From contig SSMU01000021.1 of assembly GCA_004799545.1 (NCBI GenBank), positions 62,001-126,000 on the forward strand: 64,000 nucleotides of DNA, read 5' to 3'. Made by a program: the position numbers and the translations under genes. This DNA is from Phenylobacterium sp. GTDB lineage: Bacteria > Pseudomonadota > Alphaproteobacteria > Caulobacterales > Caulobacteraceae. The notes beneath the pieces were generated by a model. The model was not told the origin of the DNA and ran no database searches. It was given only the letters and a program-made list of their open reading frames with translations. Shown one piece after another: positions 48,781-57,167 of the stretch (position 1 is the stretch's first letter; each line of letters opens with the position of its first letter).

Positions 48781-49710
48781 GTGGGCCGCCAGGCCTCAGG
48801 ATGGTGCTCCTCGCCCCCGACCGGACCCTTTCCCAGCGATGCTCTTACGGTGTCGGCGGTCGAACTCCGCCGAAACTTCGGCGTCTGGCAGGAGCGCGCC
48901 TTCGCCCAGCCCGTGGTGGTGGTCCGCCATGGCAAGCCGCGGCTGGTGCTGAGTTCGGCCGAGCGCTTCCTCAACAGCTCCGGCCAGGCCGACGCCGCCC
49001 TGCAGAGCGCCGTCGCCGCGATCCCGGAGCACTCGTCCGAGGCCTTCCTGGTCCTCGACCGCGACCTGCGGCTGCTGGCCGCCAACCACGTGTTCGAAGA
49101 CATGGCCGGCCGCCAGGCCGCCCGGATGGTCGGCAGGACCTGGTCGGAGCTGTTCCCGGCGCAGGCGGAGTCGATCGTCACCGGCCACTTCCGCCACGTG
49201 CTGCTCACCGGCGCCTCGCTGAGGTTCGATATGCCCTCGGCCCTGCTGGAGGGGCGGCACTACGAGTTCAGCGTTTTTCCGCACAGCGGCGGGATCGCGG
49301 CCCTGGTCGTCAACCGCACCGCCGAGCAAGCCATGCGCCGGGAGCTTGAGGATTGCCGCAGCCTTGCCGCCGCCGTGGCGATGGTCCCGCACGCCGGCCA
49401 GATCAAGATCAACCTGCGCGGCGCGATCTACGCGGCCAGCCCCCAGCTGAGGGCGATCACCGGTCTCGACCCCGACGCCTCGCCCCATGTCCCGTTCACT
49501 GACGCCCTGCATCCCGACGAACGGCCGAGGATGTCCGAAGTCCTTGACGCCGCACTCTCGGCCGGCCGATCCGCGCGGCTGCCGACCGCCCTGCTGACCG
49601 CCGCCGGCGATGCGGCGCCGATCGACCTGGTGTTGACCACGGTCTGGCGAGGCGCGGCGGCCGACGGGGCGCTGGCCCTCTTCACCGTCATCGGGGCCGC
49701 CACCTCGTAG
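48781..49710 (+). CDS. Phd/YefM-type antitoxin-like N-terminal domain fused to PAS domain(s); start uncertain (GTG at 48781 or 48850)
   Basis: VSAVELRRNFGVWQERAFAQPVVVVRHGKPRLVLSSAERF matches the Phd/YefM fold; then SSEAFLVLDRDLRLLAANHVFEDMAGRQAARMVGRTWSELFPAQAE (PAS) and a second PAS-like segment. Confidence 0.75.
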   Translation: MGRQASGWCSSPPTGPFPSDALTVSAVELRRNFGVWQERAFAQPVVVVRHGKPRLVLSSAERFLNSSGQADAALQSAVAAIPEHSSEAFLVLDRDLRLLAANHVFEDMAGRQAARMVGRTWSELFPAQAESIVTGHFRHVLLTGASLRFDMPSALLEGRHYEFSVFPHSGGIAALVVNRTAEQAMRRELEDCRSLAAAVAMVPHAGQIKINLRGAIYAASPQLRAITGLDPDASPHVPFTDALHPDERPRMSEVLDAALSAGRSARLPTALLTAAGDAAPIDLVLTTVWRGAAADGALALFTVIGAATS

Positions 49711-49848
49711 CGCACGGCGCGCGCCGGCAAACAGGCCCTCCACAGGAGCCCGCGCGACCGGCAAGCGGAGCCATAGTGATCAATCCGCGCCAGCTATTGT
49801 GCAGTTTGTTGCCGATTGCCGAGCTTCAGGCCTGAAACGGGCCGACAT

Positions 49849-49889
49849 ATTGCGCAATTTCCCTGCCTTATTTCTCGGCATTGCGCAAT
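49849..49889. repeat. Two perfect ATTGCGCAAT palindromes (49849-49858 and 49880-49889)
   Basis: Directly read; centre-to-centre 31 bp; degenerate third copy ATTGTGCAGT at 49796-49805. Confidence 0.7.
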
Positions 49890-50128
49890 ATTCCAGAGTC
49901 ATCCCCTGCGCGTTTCGAAGACATACCAGGCATTCAAACATATCCGTAGTGGTTACTGAGGTCTGAATTTCCGGCCTCTGGCCACCTTCAACTCTCCAAA
50001 TTGAACCGAATACTGACTTAGCGCGTTGCCGATCCCAGCTGTGGTCTGCTTGGTCACCGCGTCCGATGCGCCCATCTCGCGTATCACGCCGCCAGGCCTC
50101 CCCGGTCTCCCCGCGAGGGGACGGATTC

Positions 50129-51244
50129 ATGGAGAACAGAATGGCTTACGAAGGTTTGGCAAGGAGGTCGCTGCTCGCGGCCACATCCGTGTCGCTGGTG
50201 CTCGCCCTGGGCGCCTGTTCGCACGGGACGAGCTTCTCAGGCGGCCTCGGCGGCGGCGCGGCTTCGGCCCCGCCCAATCCCGATAGCGGCTCGGCCGGCA
50301 CGACCGCCAGCGCCGGCGGCGGCACGACCGATACGGGAGCCGGCGCTGGTGGCGGGGCGAGCGGCGGCGGTAGCGGCGCCAGCGGCGGTGCGACCGGCGG
50401 CACAGGCGCCACCGGCGGCGTGGCCGGCACGGGCGCTGGCGGGACCGGCGGCGTCGCCGGGACCGGGGTCGCCGGGACGGGCGCAGGTTCGACCGACGGC
50501 GGCGTCACCGGCGGCGTGGCGGATGGCGTCACGGGCGGGACCGGCGTCACCGGCGGGACCAGCGGGACCGGGACCGGCGGCCAGATCGCCAGCAACGGCG
50601 CCCTGGGCCGCACAAGCAACACCGTCGGCGACGCTGCCGGCGGCGCGCTGGTGACCACCGGCAATGCGACGCTCACCGGGACCGGCCAGGCCCTGCAGAA
50701 CGGCGGCCTCGGCGGCACGCCGGTAGCAGGCGGCACGATCAACGGTCTCATCCAGACCGGCGACGCGGCCACCGATCCGAACGCCAAGGTCGTGGTCATG
50801 AACCAACCGACCGTGGGCTCCAGCGCCCCCGGCTCGAGCCAGACGGTGGGCGTGAGCGCCCTCTCCAACAGCCAGACGCCCGGCACGGCCGGCACCGTCG
50901 GCGTGCTCAGCACCGGTTCGCCGGTGACCACCAACGGCCAGCTCGTCAACGGCGTGGTGAACAACAGCACGACGATCGGCGGCCCGGGCTCAGCTCTCGT
51001 CGGCGGCAGCGTGGCCTCGACGACCCAGCCGCAAGGCACCCTGGCGACGGTGGGCGTGCAGCCCAGCGGCGTAGGCGTGCCGACCACCACCACCGCACTC
51101 CCCGGGATCAGCACCGGCGGGGTTGGTGGTGTTCTGCCGCCGGTCGGTACGGCGGCTCCCCTGGGCGGCATAGCGTCGCCGACTGTGACAACCGGCACGG
51201 CCGCCGCCAACGGCGTCGTGAACGGCCCCACCGTCGGGCACTAG
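50129..51244 (+). CDS. Gly/Thr/Ala-rich low-complexity putative lipoprotein
   Basis: Signal peptide with lipobox SLVLALGACS followed by long GTGGxxGTG-type low-complexity region. Confidence 0.7.
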   Translation: MENRMAYEGLARRSLLAATSVSLVLALGACSHGTSFSGGLGGGAASAPPNPDSGSAGTTASAGGGTTDTGAGAGGGASGGGSGASGGATGGTGATGGVAGTGAGGTGGVAGTGVAGTGAGSTDGGVTGGVADGVTGGTGVTGGTSGTGTGGQIASNGALGRTSNTVGDAAGGALVTTGNATLTGTGQALQNGGLGGTPVAGGTINGLIQTGDAATDPNAKVVVMNQPTVGSSAPGSSQTVGVSALSNSQTPGTAGTVGVLSTGSPVTTNGQLVNGVVNNSTTIGGPGSALVGGSVASTTQPQGTLATVGVQPSGVGVPTTTTALPGISTGGVGGVLPPVGTAAPLGGIASPTVTTGTAAANGVVNGPTVGH

Positions 51245-51255
51245 CCAGCGGAGCG

Positions 51256-51283
51256 GGGGGGTCGGAGCGACCACCGACCCCCC
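51256..51283 (+). terminator. Strong hairpin between lipoprotein and tpsB genes (terminator/attenuator-like, no U tract)
   Basis: GGGGGGTCGG-AGCGACCA-CCGACCCCCC, perfect 10-bp stem. Confidence 0.45.
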
Positions 51284-51307
51284 ACACCGCCTTCCCTCGG
51301 AGCGCGC

Positions 51308-52933
51308 ATGACCTTCAAACACTGCTTGCTGGCCTGCGCCTTCGCCGCAGCTCCCGCTCTAGCCCTCGCCCAGCCGGGCAGCGGCATCATCGATCAGAAC
51401 CGTCCCGACCGGGCGCCCCCGCGGGCGCCCCGGACCGGCGAGACCGTGAGGCGGCCCTCAGGGGCCGCGCAGATCGCCGCGCCGGACGCCGGCGGCGCCG
51501 CCGTCGCGCTGCGTGGGGTGGACATCCAGGGCTCGAGCCTGCCGCACGCGAAGCTGGCGACGGCCATGCATCCGTTCCTCGGCCGGCGGCTGGACAAGCC
51601 GACCATCCAGGCGGCGGCCGACGCGCTCTCGGCGCTCTACGGCCAGAGCAAGGTGGCGCTCTACACCATCCAGGCGCCGCAACAGGATCTGACCAGCGGC
51701 CGGCTGCGGCTGCAGGTGACCGAGGGCCACATCGCCCAGGTCGCGATCCGCGGCAAGGTCAAGGGACGCCAGACCGCCCTGGTGAAGGCCTACGCCGTGA
51801 AACTCACCGATGAGCAGCCGCTGAGCCGCCCGACCCTGGAACGCGAGCTGTCGCTGATCAACGACATCCCCGGCATGAAGACGACGCCGCAGTTGCTGCA
51901 AGGCCGCTCGCCCGGCGACGTGGTGCTGGACCTCGACCTCGCGCCCAAGCGGACCGACTTCTCCCTCGGCCTGATCAACAGCGGCACGCCGCAGCTGGGC
52001 CGCTACCAGGTGCAGGCGGACTTCGACGTCTATTCCATCCTGCGGGCCGGCGACGCCACCCGGTTCACGATCCTGGTCCCGACCGACATCGAGCGGTTCC
52101 AGTACTATGGCGTGACCCACAGCCAGGCGCTGGGCGACAACGGCCTCAGGGCCCAGGTCTCGGTGGGCTACCTGCGCACCCAGCCGACCGGCGGGGCGGT
52201 CGGCGACGCCACCATAGCCGCCTTCCAGCTCTCCTATCCGCTGATCCGCAGCTACCAGGAGAACCTCTACCTCACCGCCGACGTCGACGGGATCGACAGC
52301 TCCAACGCCGTGCTCGGGCAGGTGCCCAGCAGCGAGCAGACCCGCGCCGCACGCCTGGCCGCCGCCTGGACCGTGCAGCGTCCGACCCACGGCTGGGTGG
52401 TCAGCGGGACCGGCACCTATGGCGAGACCAAGCTCGGCGGCTCGACGCCGGTCGGCGCGGCCGACGACACCTACGACAAGTTCAACCTAAGGCTCGGCTA
52501 CGACCAGGGGTTCGGGCCGCATTGGATCGTGCGCGCCAAGGCGATCGCCCAGCTGTCCAGCAACCGGCTGCCCGCCTCGGAGCTGTTCTCCCTGGGCGGC
52601 GACGACTTCGGCCGCGCCTTCACTCAATCCACCCTGCTGGGCGATGAGGGCGAGGCGGCCTCGCTCGAACTGGCCATGCGGCCCGGCTGGGCGCCCAAGC
52701 CCCTGGCCGGCAGCGAGCTCTACGTCTTCACCGACGCGGGCCGCATCAGCATAGCGCCGCGGTTCGGCCTGCCGCGCCAGCACGCCGACCTGGGCTCCGC
52801 CGGCCTCGGGGTGCGCGCCGTCTGGAAGCAGAAGACCGTCGTCGGCCTGGAAGGCGCCTACGCCACCGATGCGCCAGGCCCCCGGCAGAACGGCGGCTGG
52901 CGGCTGGGCTTCACCTTCCGGACCGTCCAGTGA
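51308..52933 (+). CDS. ShlB/FhaC/HecB-type two-partner secretion transporter (TpsB)
   Basis: Signal peptide; POTRA-like VALRGVDIQGSSLPHAKLATAMHPFLGRRLDKPTIQAAADALSALYGQ...; C-terminal beta-barrel GEAASLELAMRPGWAPKPLAGSELYVFTDAGRI...LGSAGLGVRAVW. Confidence 0.85.
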   Translation: MTFKHCLLACAFAAAPALALAQPGSGIIDQNRPDRAPPRAPRTGETVRRPSGAAQIAAPDAGGAAVALRGVDIQGSSLPHAKLATAMHPFLGRRLDKPTIQAAADALSALYGQSKVALYTIQAPQQDLTSGRLRLQVTEGHIAQVAIRGKVKGRQTALVKAYAVKLTDEQPLSRPTLERELSLINDIPGMKTTPQLLQGRSPGDVVLDLDLAPKRTDFSLGLINSGTPQLGRYQVQADFDVYSILRAGDATRFTILVPTDIERFQYYGVTHSQALGDNGLRAQVSVGYLRTQPTGGAVGDATIAAFQLSYPLIRSYQENLYLTADVDGIDSSNAVLGQVPSSEQTRAARLAAAWTVQRPTHGWVVSGTGTYGETKLGGSTPVGAADDTYDKFNLRLGYDQGFGPHWIVRAKAIAQLSSNRLPASELFSLGGDDFGRAFTQSTLLGDEGEAASLELAMRPGWAPKPLAGSELYVFTDAGRISIAPRFGLPRQHADLGSAGLGVRAVWKQKTVVGLEGAYATDAPGPRQNGGWRLGFTFRTVQ

Positions 52934-52971
52934 CCCACCCCGTCAGAGGCGCCTTGTGAGGAGCGCGTGAG

Positions 52972-53199
52972 ATGACGCAAATCAGCGAAACCCCGTTCCG
53001 CCCGACCAGCGACGTGCTTTCGTCCGGCGGTCGGTCGCGGCGCCCGCCTCTGGTCGCCCGCTACGCCGATGTCGAGACGAGCGGCGATCCTGCGGTCCCC
53101 GGCAAGTGGTCGCGCAGCGCAAGGCTCGCCTTCATCATCGGCGCCGCGACGGCGTTCTGGAGCCTGATCGGCGTCGCCGTCATCGCCTTCCTCCGCTAG
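52972..53199 (+). CDS. Small protein with one C-terminal TM helix
   Basis: 75 aa, SARLAFIIGAATAFWSLIGVAVIAFLR C-terminus; GAG-containing upstream region, follows tpsB on same strand. Confidence 0.5.
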   Translation: MTQISETPFRPTSDVLSSGGRSRRPPLVARYADVETSGDPAVPGKWSRSARLAFIIGAATAFWSLIGVAVIAFLR

Positions 53200-54782
53200 G
53201 GCCCCAGGCTGATCTCCCGCTCGATCCCGATCGCGGCCTGGAAGTCGCGGTCGTGGCTGACCACCAGCAGGGCGCCGTCATAGCCCCGCAAGGCGGCCTC
53301 GACGGCGCCGATCGAGTCCAGGTCCAGGTGGTTGGTGGGCTCGTCGAGGATCAGCAGCTTCGGCGGGACGGCGCCGGTCAGCACGCAGGCCAGCGCCCCG
53401 CGCAGCCGCTCGCCGCCGCTCAGTTCCGCGACCCGCTTCTCCGCGTCGCGATTGCGGAACAGGAAGCGGGCCAGGGCGGCGTGGGCGTCGTTGGTCGTGG
53501 CCTCCGGGTTCAGCCGCCGGTGGGCTTCGAGCAGAGTCTCGTCGGGCCGCAGCAGGGCGGTCTGCTGGTCGAGCAGGGCCGCAGGCGCCGCCAGCCGCAC
53601 GCGCCCGGCCGTCGGCGCGAGCTCGCCCATCGCCAAACGGATCAGCGTGGTCTTGCCGGTCCCGTTGTGGCCCGAGACCGCCAGCCGCTCAGGACCTGTG
53701 ATGCGGAACGACAGGCTCCAGAGCAGCGGCGCGCGCCCGGGATAGGCGAAGCCCGCCGCCTCGAACGCCAGCACCGTCTTGCCCGCCGCGAGACCCGAGG
53801 GCGGCAGGTCGAAGGCCAGACGGCGCCGGCGCTCCACCCGGGCCTCGGCCTCGGCGAGGTCGCTCGCCGCCCCGGCCTTCAGGCGATCGGCCAGCCGGCC
53901 CTCCCGCGCGCCGGAGGCCTCGGCCCGCTCCGCCTTGGCGTCCATCAGCATCTTCGGCGCATCGCCCTTCAGCCGGCTGTGGCGGCCGGCCGCGTCGCGC
54001 CGCGCCTTGCGCTCGGCCGCCGCCTGGGTCTCGCGGGCGACCCGGGAGACCGTGCGCTGGGCGTCGGCCAGGGCGTGCGCGGCGGCCGCATCCTCCGCCG
54101 CCTTGCGCTCGGCGAACAGGTCGTAGCCACCGCCGTAGATCCGCGCGCCGAGGCTGGAGAGCTCGACGATGCGATCCATGCGCCGCAGCAACTCGCGATC
54201 ATGGCTGACCACCACCGCCCCGCCCCGCCAACCGCCCAGCACCTCGGCCACCAGGACGCGGCCCTCGGCGTCGAGGTTGTTGGTCGGCTCGTCGAGCAAC
54301 AGCAGGTCCGGCGCCTGGGCGATCAGCCCGGCGAGCGCCGCTCGCGTCAGCTCGCCGCCGCTGAGCGATATGGCCGGGCGCTGGGGAGCGAGGCCGGAAA
54401 GCCCGACCTCGCCGAGGACGGCCTCCAGCCGCGGCTCCAGCTCCCAGTCGGCGTGCGCGAAATCCTCGTCGGTCCCGCGCCCCTCGGCGATGCGCGCAAG
54501 GCGGGCCAGCGGCTCAGCGAGGCCGATCACCTCGGCGACGCTGGCGTCCGGCGGCGGCTCGATGATCTGGCGCAACAGGCCGATGCGGCCGCGCAGGGTC
54601 ACCGCGCCCTCGGCGGGCGCGGCCTCGCCGGCCAGCAGGCGGATCAGGCTCGTCTTGCCAACGCCATTGCGGCCCACGAGGCCGGTGCGTTCGGCCCCGA
54701 AGGCGAGGGTCAGGTTTTCGAAGAGGGTGCGGCCGTCAGGGGTTTTGAAGCTGACGGAGTCGAGGGTGGCGAAGGCGGGCAT
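53196..54782 (-). CDS. ABC-F family ATPase (two ABC domains)
   Basis: LTLAFGAERTGLVGRNGVGKTSLIRLLAGEAAP...LSGGELTRAALAGLIAQAPDLLLLDEPTNNLDAEGR...LAVSGHNGTGKTTLIRLAMGE...ILDEPTNHLDLDSI. Confidence 0.95.
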   Translation of the reverse strand: MPAFATLDSVSFKTPDGRTLFENLTLAFGAERTGLVGRNGVGKTSLIRLLAGEAAPAEGAVTLRGRIGLLRQIIEPPPDASVAEVIGLAEPLARLARIAEGRGTDEDFAHADWELEPRLEAVLGEVGLSGLAPQRPAISLSGGELTRAALAGLIAQAPDLLLLDEPTNNLDAEGRVLVAEVLGGWRGGAVVVSHDRELLRRMDRIVELSSLGARIYGGGYDLFAERKAAEDAAAAHALADAQRTVSRVARETQAAAERKARRDAAGRHSRLKGDAPKMLMDAKAERAEASGAREGRLADRLKAGAASDLAEAEARVERRRRLAFDLPPSGLAAGKTVLAFEAAGFAYPGRAPLLWSLSFRITGPERLAVSGHNGTGKTTLIRLAMGELAPTAGRVRLAAPAALLDQQTALLRPDETLLEAHRRLNPEATTNDAHAALARFLFRNRDAEKRVAELSGGERLRGALACVLTGAVPPKLLILDEPTNHLDLDSIGAVEAALRGYDGALLVVSHDRDFQAAIGIEREISLGP

Positions 54783-55002
54783 GGGCGGTCACGGCGAAGT
54801 GGGCGTTCGGGACGAGGCGGGTGTCCGTCGCGGGTTCCATGACCGGCTCCTTCAAGAATGGCCCGTTTCTAGCGCGCCCCGCGCCGCGGCGGCAAGCGGA
54901 CCGCCGCTTGGTGAGCCTAGGTCACAAGGCTGTAGAGGAGATGTCGTTTGTTTTCAGAGGCCTGGTCAGGCGATCTTCAGGACGCTCACACCGAGGAACG
55001 TC

Positions 55003-55194
55003 ATGAACCCCCGTCCCCTGCCCGCGATCCCGCTGTTCGGCGATGACGCGCCCGCCCTGCGCAATCCGGTGAGCCATGTCGCCGCCTTTGCCTGGTGGGC
55101 GCTGAAGGTCCACGTCGCCGAGGCCAACGGCCTGCCGCGGGAGTCCGCCGGGCCAGACCCGAACGTCGCCGCGAGCCGCCGACGCGGTTCGTGA
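55003..55194 (+). CDS. Short hypothetical protein (63 aa)
   Basis: MNPRPLPAIPLFGDDAPALRNPVSHVAAFAWWALKVHVAEANGLPRESAGPDPNVAASRRRGS; GAGGAACG upstream. Confidence 0.4.
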   Translation: MNPRPLPAIPLFGDDAPALRNPVSHVAAFAWWALKVHVAEANGLPRESAGPDPNVAASRRRGS

Positions 55195-55342
55195 TTTCAA
55201 CTCACAGATGGATGCCCGAGATGTCGTTTGCTCCGTGAGCCGGAGGCTCCGATGCTGCGCCGCAACGTGAGCAGAGGGCACAATAGAGCCTGATGTCACG
55301 AAGCCGCGTATAAGGCCGTCCTTGCTTGTGAGCTGACATCAC

Positions 55343-56254
55343 ATGCCGAAACGCCGACACCTGCCGCTGACCGCCCTTCGCGCCTTCGAGGCCTTCGCCC
55401 GCCACGGGCGGATGAGCCTGGCCGCCGACGAGCTCTGTGTCACCCACGGGGCGGTGAGCCGCCAGGTGCGCGGCCTGGAGCGCCTATGCGGCGCGCGGCT
55501 GACCCAGGGCCCTCGCAACAACCTGAAGCTCACCGACTCCGGCGAGCGGCTGGCGCGCTCGCTGGGCGCCACCTTCGACGAGATCGAGCGCAGTTTCGTC
55601 GAGGTCCGCGCCTCGGCCGACCGCGAACTGCACGTCTCCTGCGTCGGCACGTTGGCCATGAAGTGGCTGATCCCGCGCCTCTCCAGCTTCCACGCGCGCC
55701 GGCCCGAGCTCAGCGTACGGGTGACCGAGGCCTATAGCCCGGTGGACTTCACCCGCGAGCCGTTCGACGCCGCGATCCGGCTCTCCGACGTGGCCACCGT
55801 CGAGGGCGCGACGGTGACCTCCTTCCTCGACAACTTCCACGGGCCGGTGCTGGCCCCCGGCCTGATCCCAGCCGGCGCGCATTTCCCGAGCCTGGGCGCC
55901 CTGCCCCGGCTGCACACCCGGCCGCACCCGCAGGCCTGGGCGGAATGGGCGGGCCAGGCCGGCATGATCCTGCCAGAGACCGCCGAGCACCGCGAATACG
56001 AGCACCTCTTCTACATGCTGGAGGCCGCCGCCGCGGGCCTCGGGGTGGGCCTGACGCCGTGGATCTATGTGGCGGCCGACATCGCCGCGGGCCGGCTGGC
56101 CGCGCCGTTCGGCTTCGTCCGCACGCCCGCCCGCTTCCAGCTGATCCTGCCCGAACAGACGCCCAAGCGCGGCCTCGCCCATTTCCGCGACTGGCTGCTG
56201 GAGGAATCCGCCACCGCGCCACCGCCGCCGGAGATGGCGCTGGTGGGGGCCTAG
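55343..56254 (+). CDS. LysR-family transcriptional regulator (GcvA-like)
   Basis: LPLTALRAFEAFARHGRMSLAADELCVTHGAVSRQVRGLERLCGARLTQGPRNNLKLTDSGERLA. Confidence 0.94.
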   Translation: MPKRRHLPLTALRAFEAFARHGRMSLAADELCVTHGAVSRQVRGLERLCGARLTQGPRNNLKLTDSGERLARSLGATFDEIERSFVEVRASADRELHVSCVGTLAMKWLIPRLSSFHARRPELSVRVTEAYSPVDFTREPFDAAIRLSDVATVEGATVTSFLDNFHGPVLAPGLIPAGAHFPSLGALPRLHTRPHPQAWAEWAGQAGMILPETAEHREYEHLFYMLEAAAAGLGVGLTPWIYVAADIAAGRLAAPFGFVRTPARFQLILPEQTPKRGLAHFRDWLLEESATAPPPPEMALVGA

Positions 56255-56270
56255 GGACGGCGGAGCGCGT

Positions 56271-57044
56271 CTAGCCAGCCACCAGCCGCTTCAACGCGGC
56301 CTGCATCGTCCGTACGGCCGACACCCCCTGCGGGCGTCGCCGCAGCGCGCGCGGCAAGGGGGCGTCCTTCTCGGGGCGCGGCAGGGCGAGGTGCTTGCTG
56401 ATTTCGGCGAGCAGCCAGAGCACGTCGGCCGCCGCCTCGCTGTTCACATCCCATTCCGTGACGCCGCAGTTGCTGGCGAAGGCATGCTGGTAGGCGATGC
56501 GGCTGCGCAGCACGGACTTCGCCACCGGCAGCTTGCCGAATCTCAGGCGTTGGATGGCGTCGATGACGACCGGGTTCTCCTCGCCATTGCGCTTGGGCGG
56601 GCACTGGTTGAGCACCACCAGCCCCGGCGTCGTGGTGCGCTGCACGAGCGCGATCGTCTCCCGAACGGCCGCGAGATCCAGGAACGTCGGGCGCGTCACC
56701 GCCAGCACGAGGTCCGAGTGGGTCATGCAGTGGATGATTTCGGATTCCGGGTGGGTGGGCGTGTCGATGACCAGCAGGTCGCACCCGTTGCGCCGGCAGC
56801 CCTCCTGCAGGACCCAAAGCTTGCCGGCGTTGGTCTCGATCAGCATGGAGGGGGCTTCCGCCCGCGACCGGAGAATCTCTGTCGAGGAGCGCAGCGGATC
56901 CATGTCGGCCAGCACGACTTTGAGACCGGCCTGCCTGGCGGCCATCGCCAGGCTCACGGACACCGTCGTCTTGCCCGCCCCACCTTTGCGGGAATTCACA
57001 GTAATCGTCTTCACAAGCGATCCTCGTGCCTTACCGCTAGGCAT
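56271..57044 (-). CDS. ParA/MinD-family ATPase (possible GTG start at 57011)
   Basis: VKTITVNSRKGGAGKTTVSVSLAMAARQAGLKVVLADMDPLRSST...LLVIDTPTHPESEI. Confidence 0.88.
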   Translation of the reverse strand: MPSGKARGSLVKTITVNSRKGGAGKTTVSVSLAMAARQAGLKVVLADMDPLRSSTEILRSRAEAPSMLIETNAGKLWVLQEGCRRNGCDLLVIDTPTHPESEIIHCMTHSDLVLAVTRPTFLDLAAVRETIALVQRTTTPGLVVLNQCPPKRNGEENPVVIDAIQRLRFGKLPVAKSVLRSRIAYQHAFASNCGVTEWDVNSEAAADVLWLLAEISKHLALPRPEKDAPLPRALRRRPQGVSAVRTMQAALKRLVAG

Positions 57045-57167
57045 AGCCGAATCATGGTTTCCGACCTCTTAGCGCCGGCGGCGGTTTCGGCTCCCGCGAG
57101 CCGCTCTTGAGCCCGGCCCCGCTTCCGGCTCTAACAGGCCGGGGTCCGCCCGCGGGCGGACAAGGGC

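Noticed and set aside
50146-51231. 361-aa Pro-rich minus-strand ORF
   Set aside because: Mirror image of the Gly-rich lipoprotein coding sequence (GGC/GCC complementarity); no start context or independent support.
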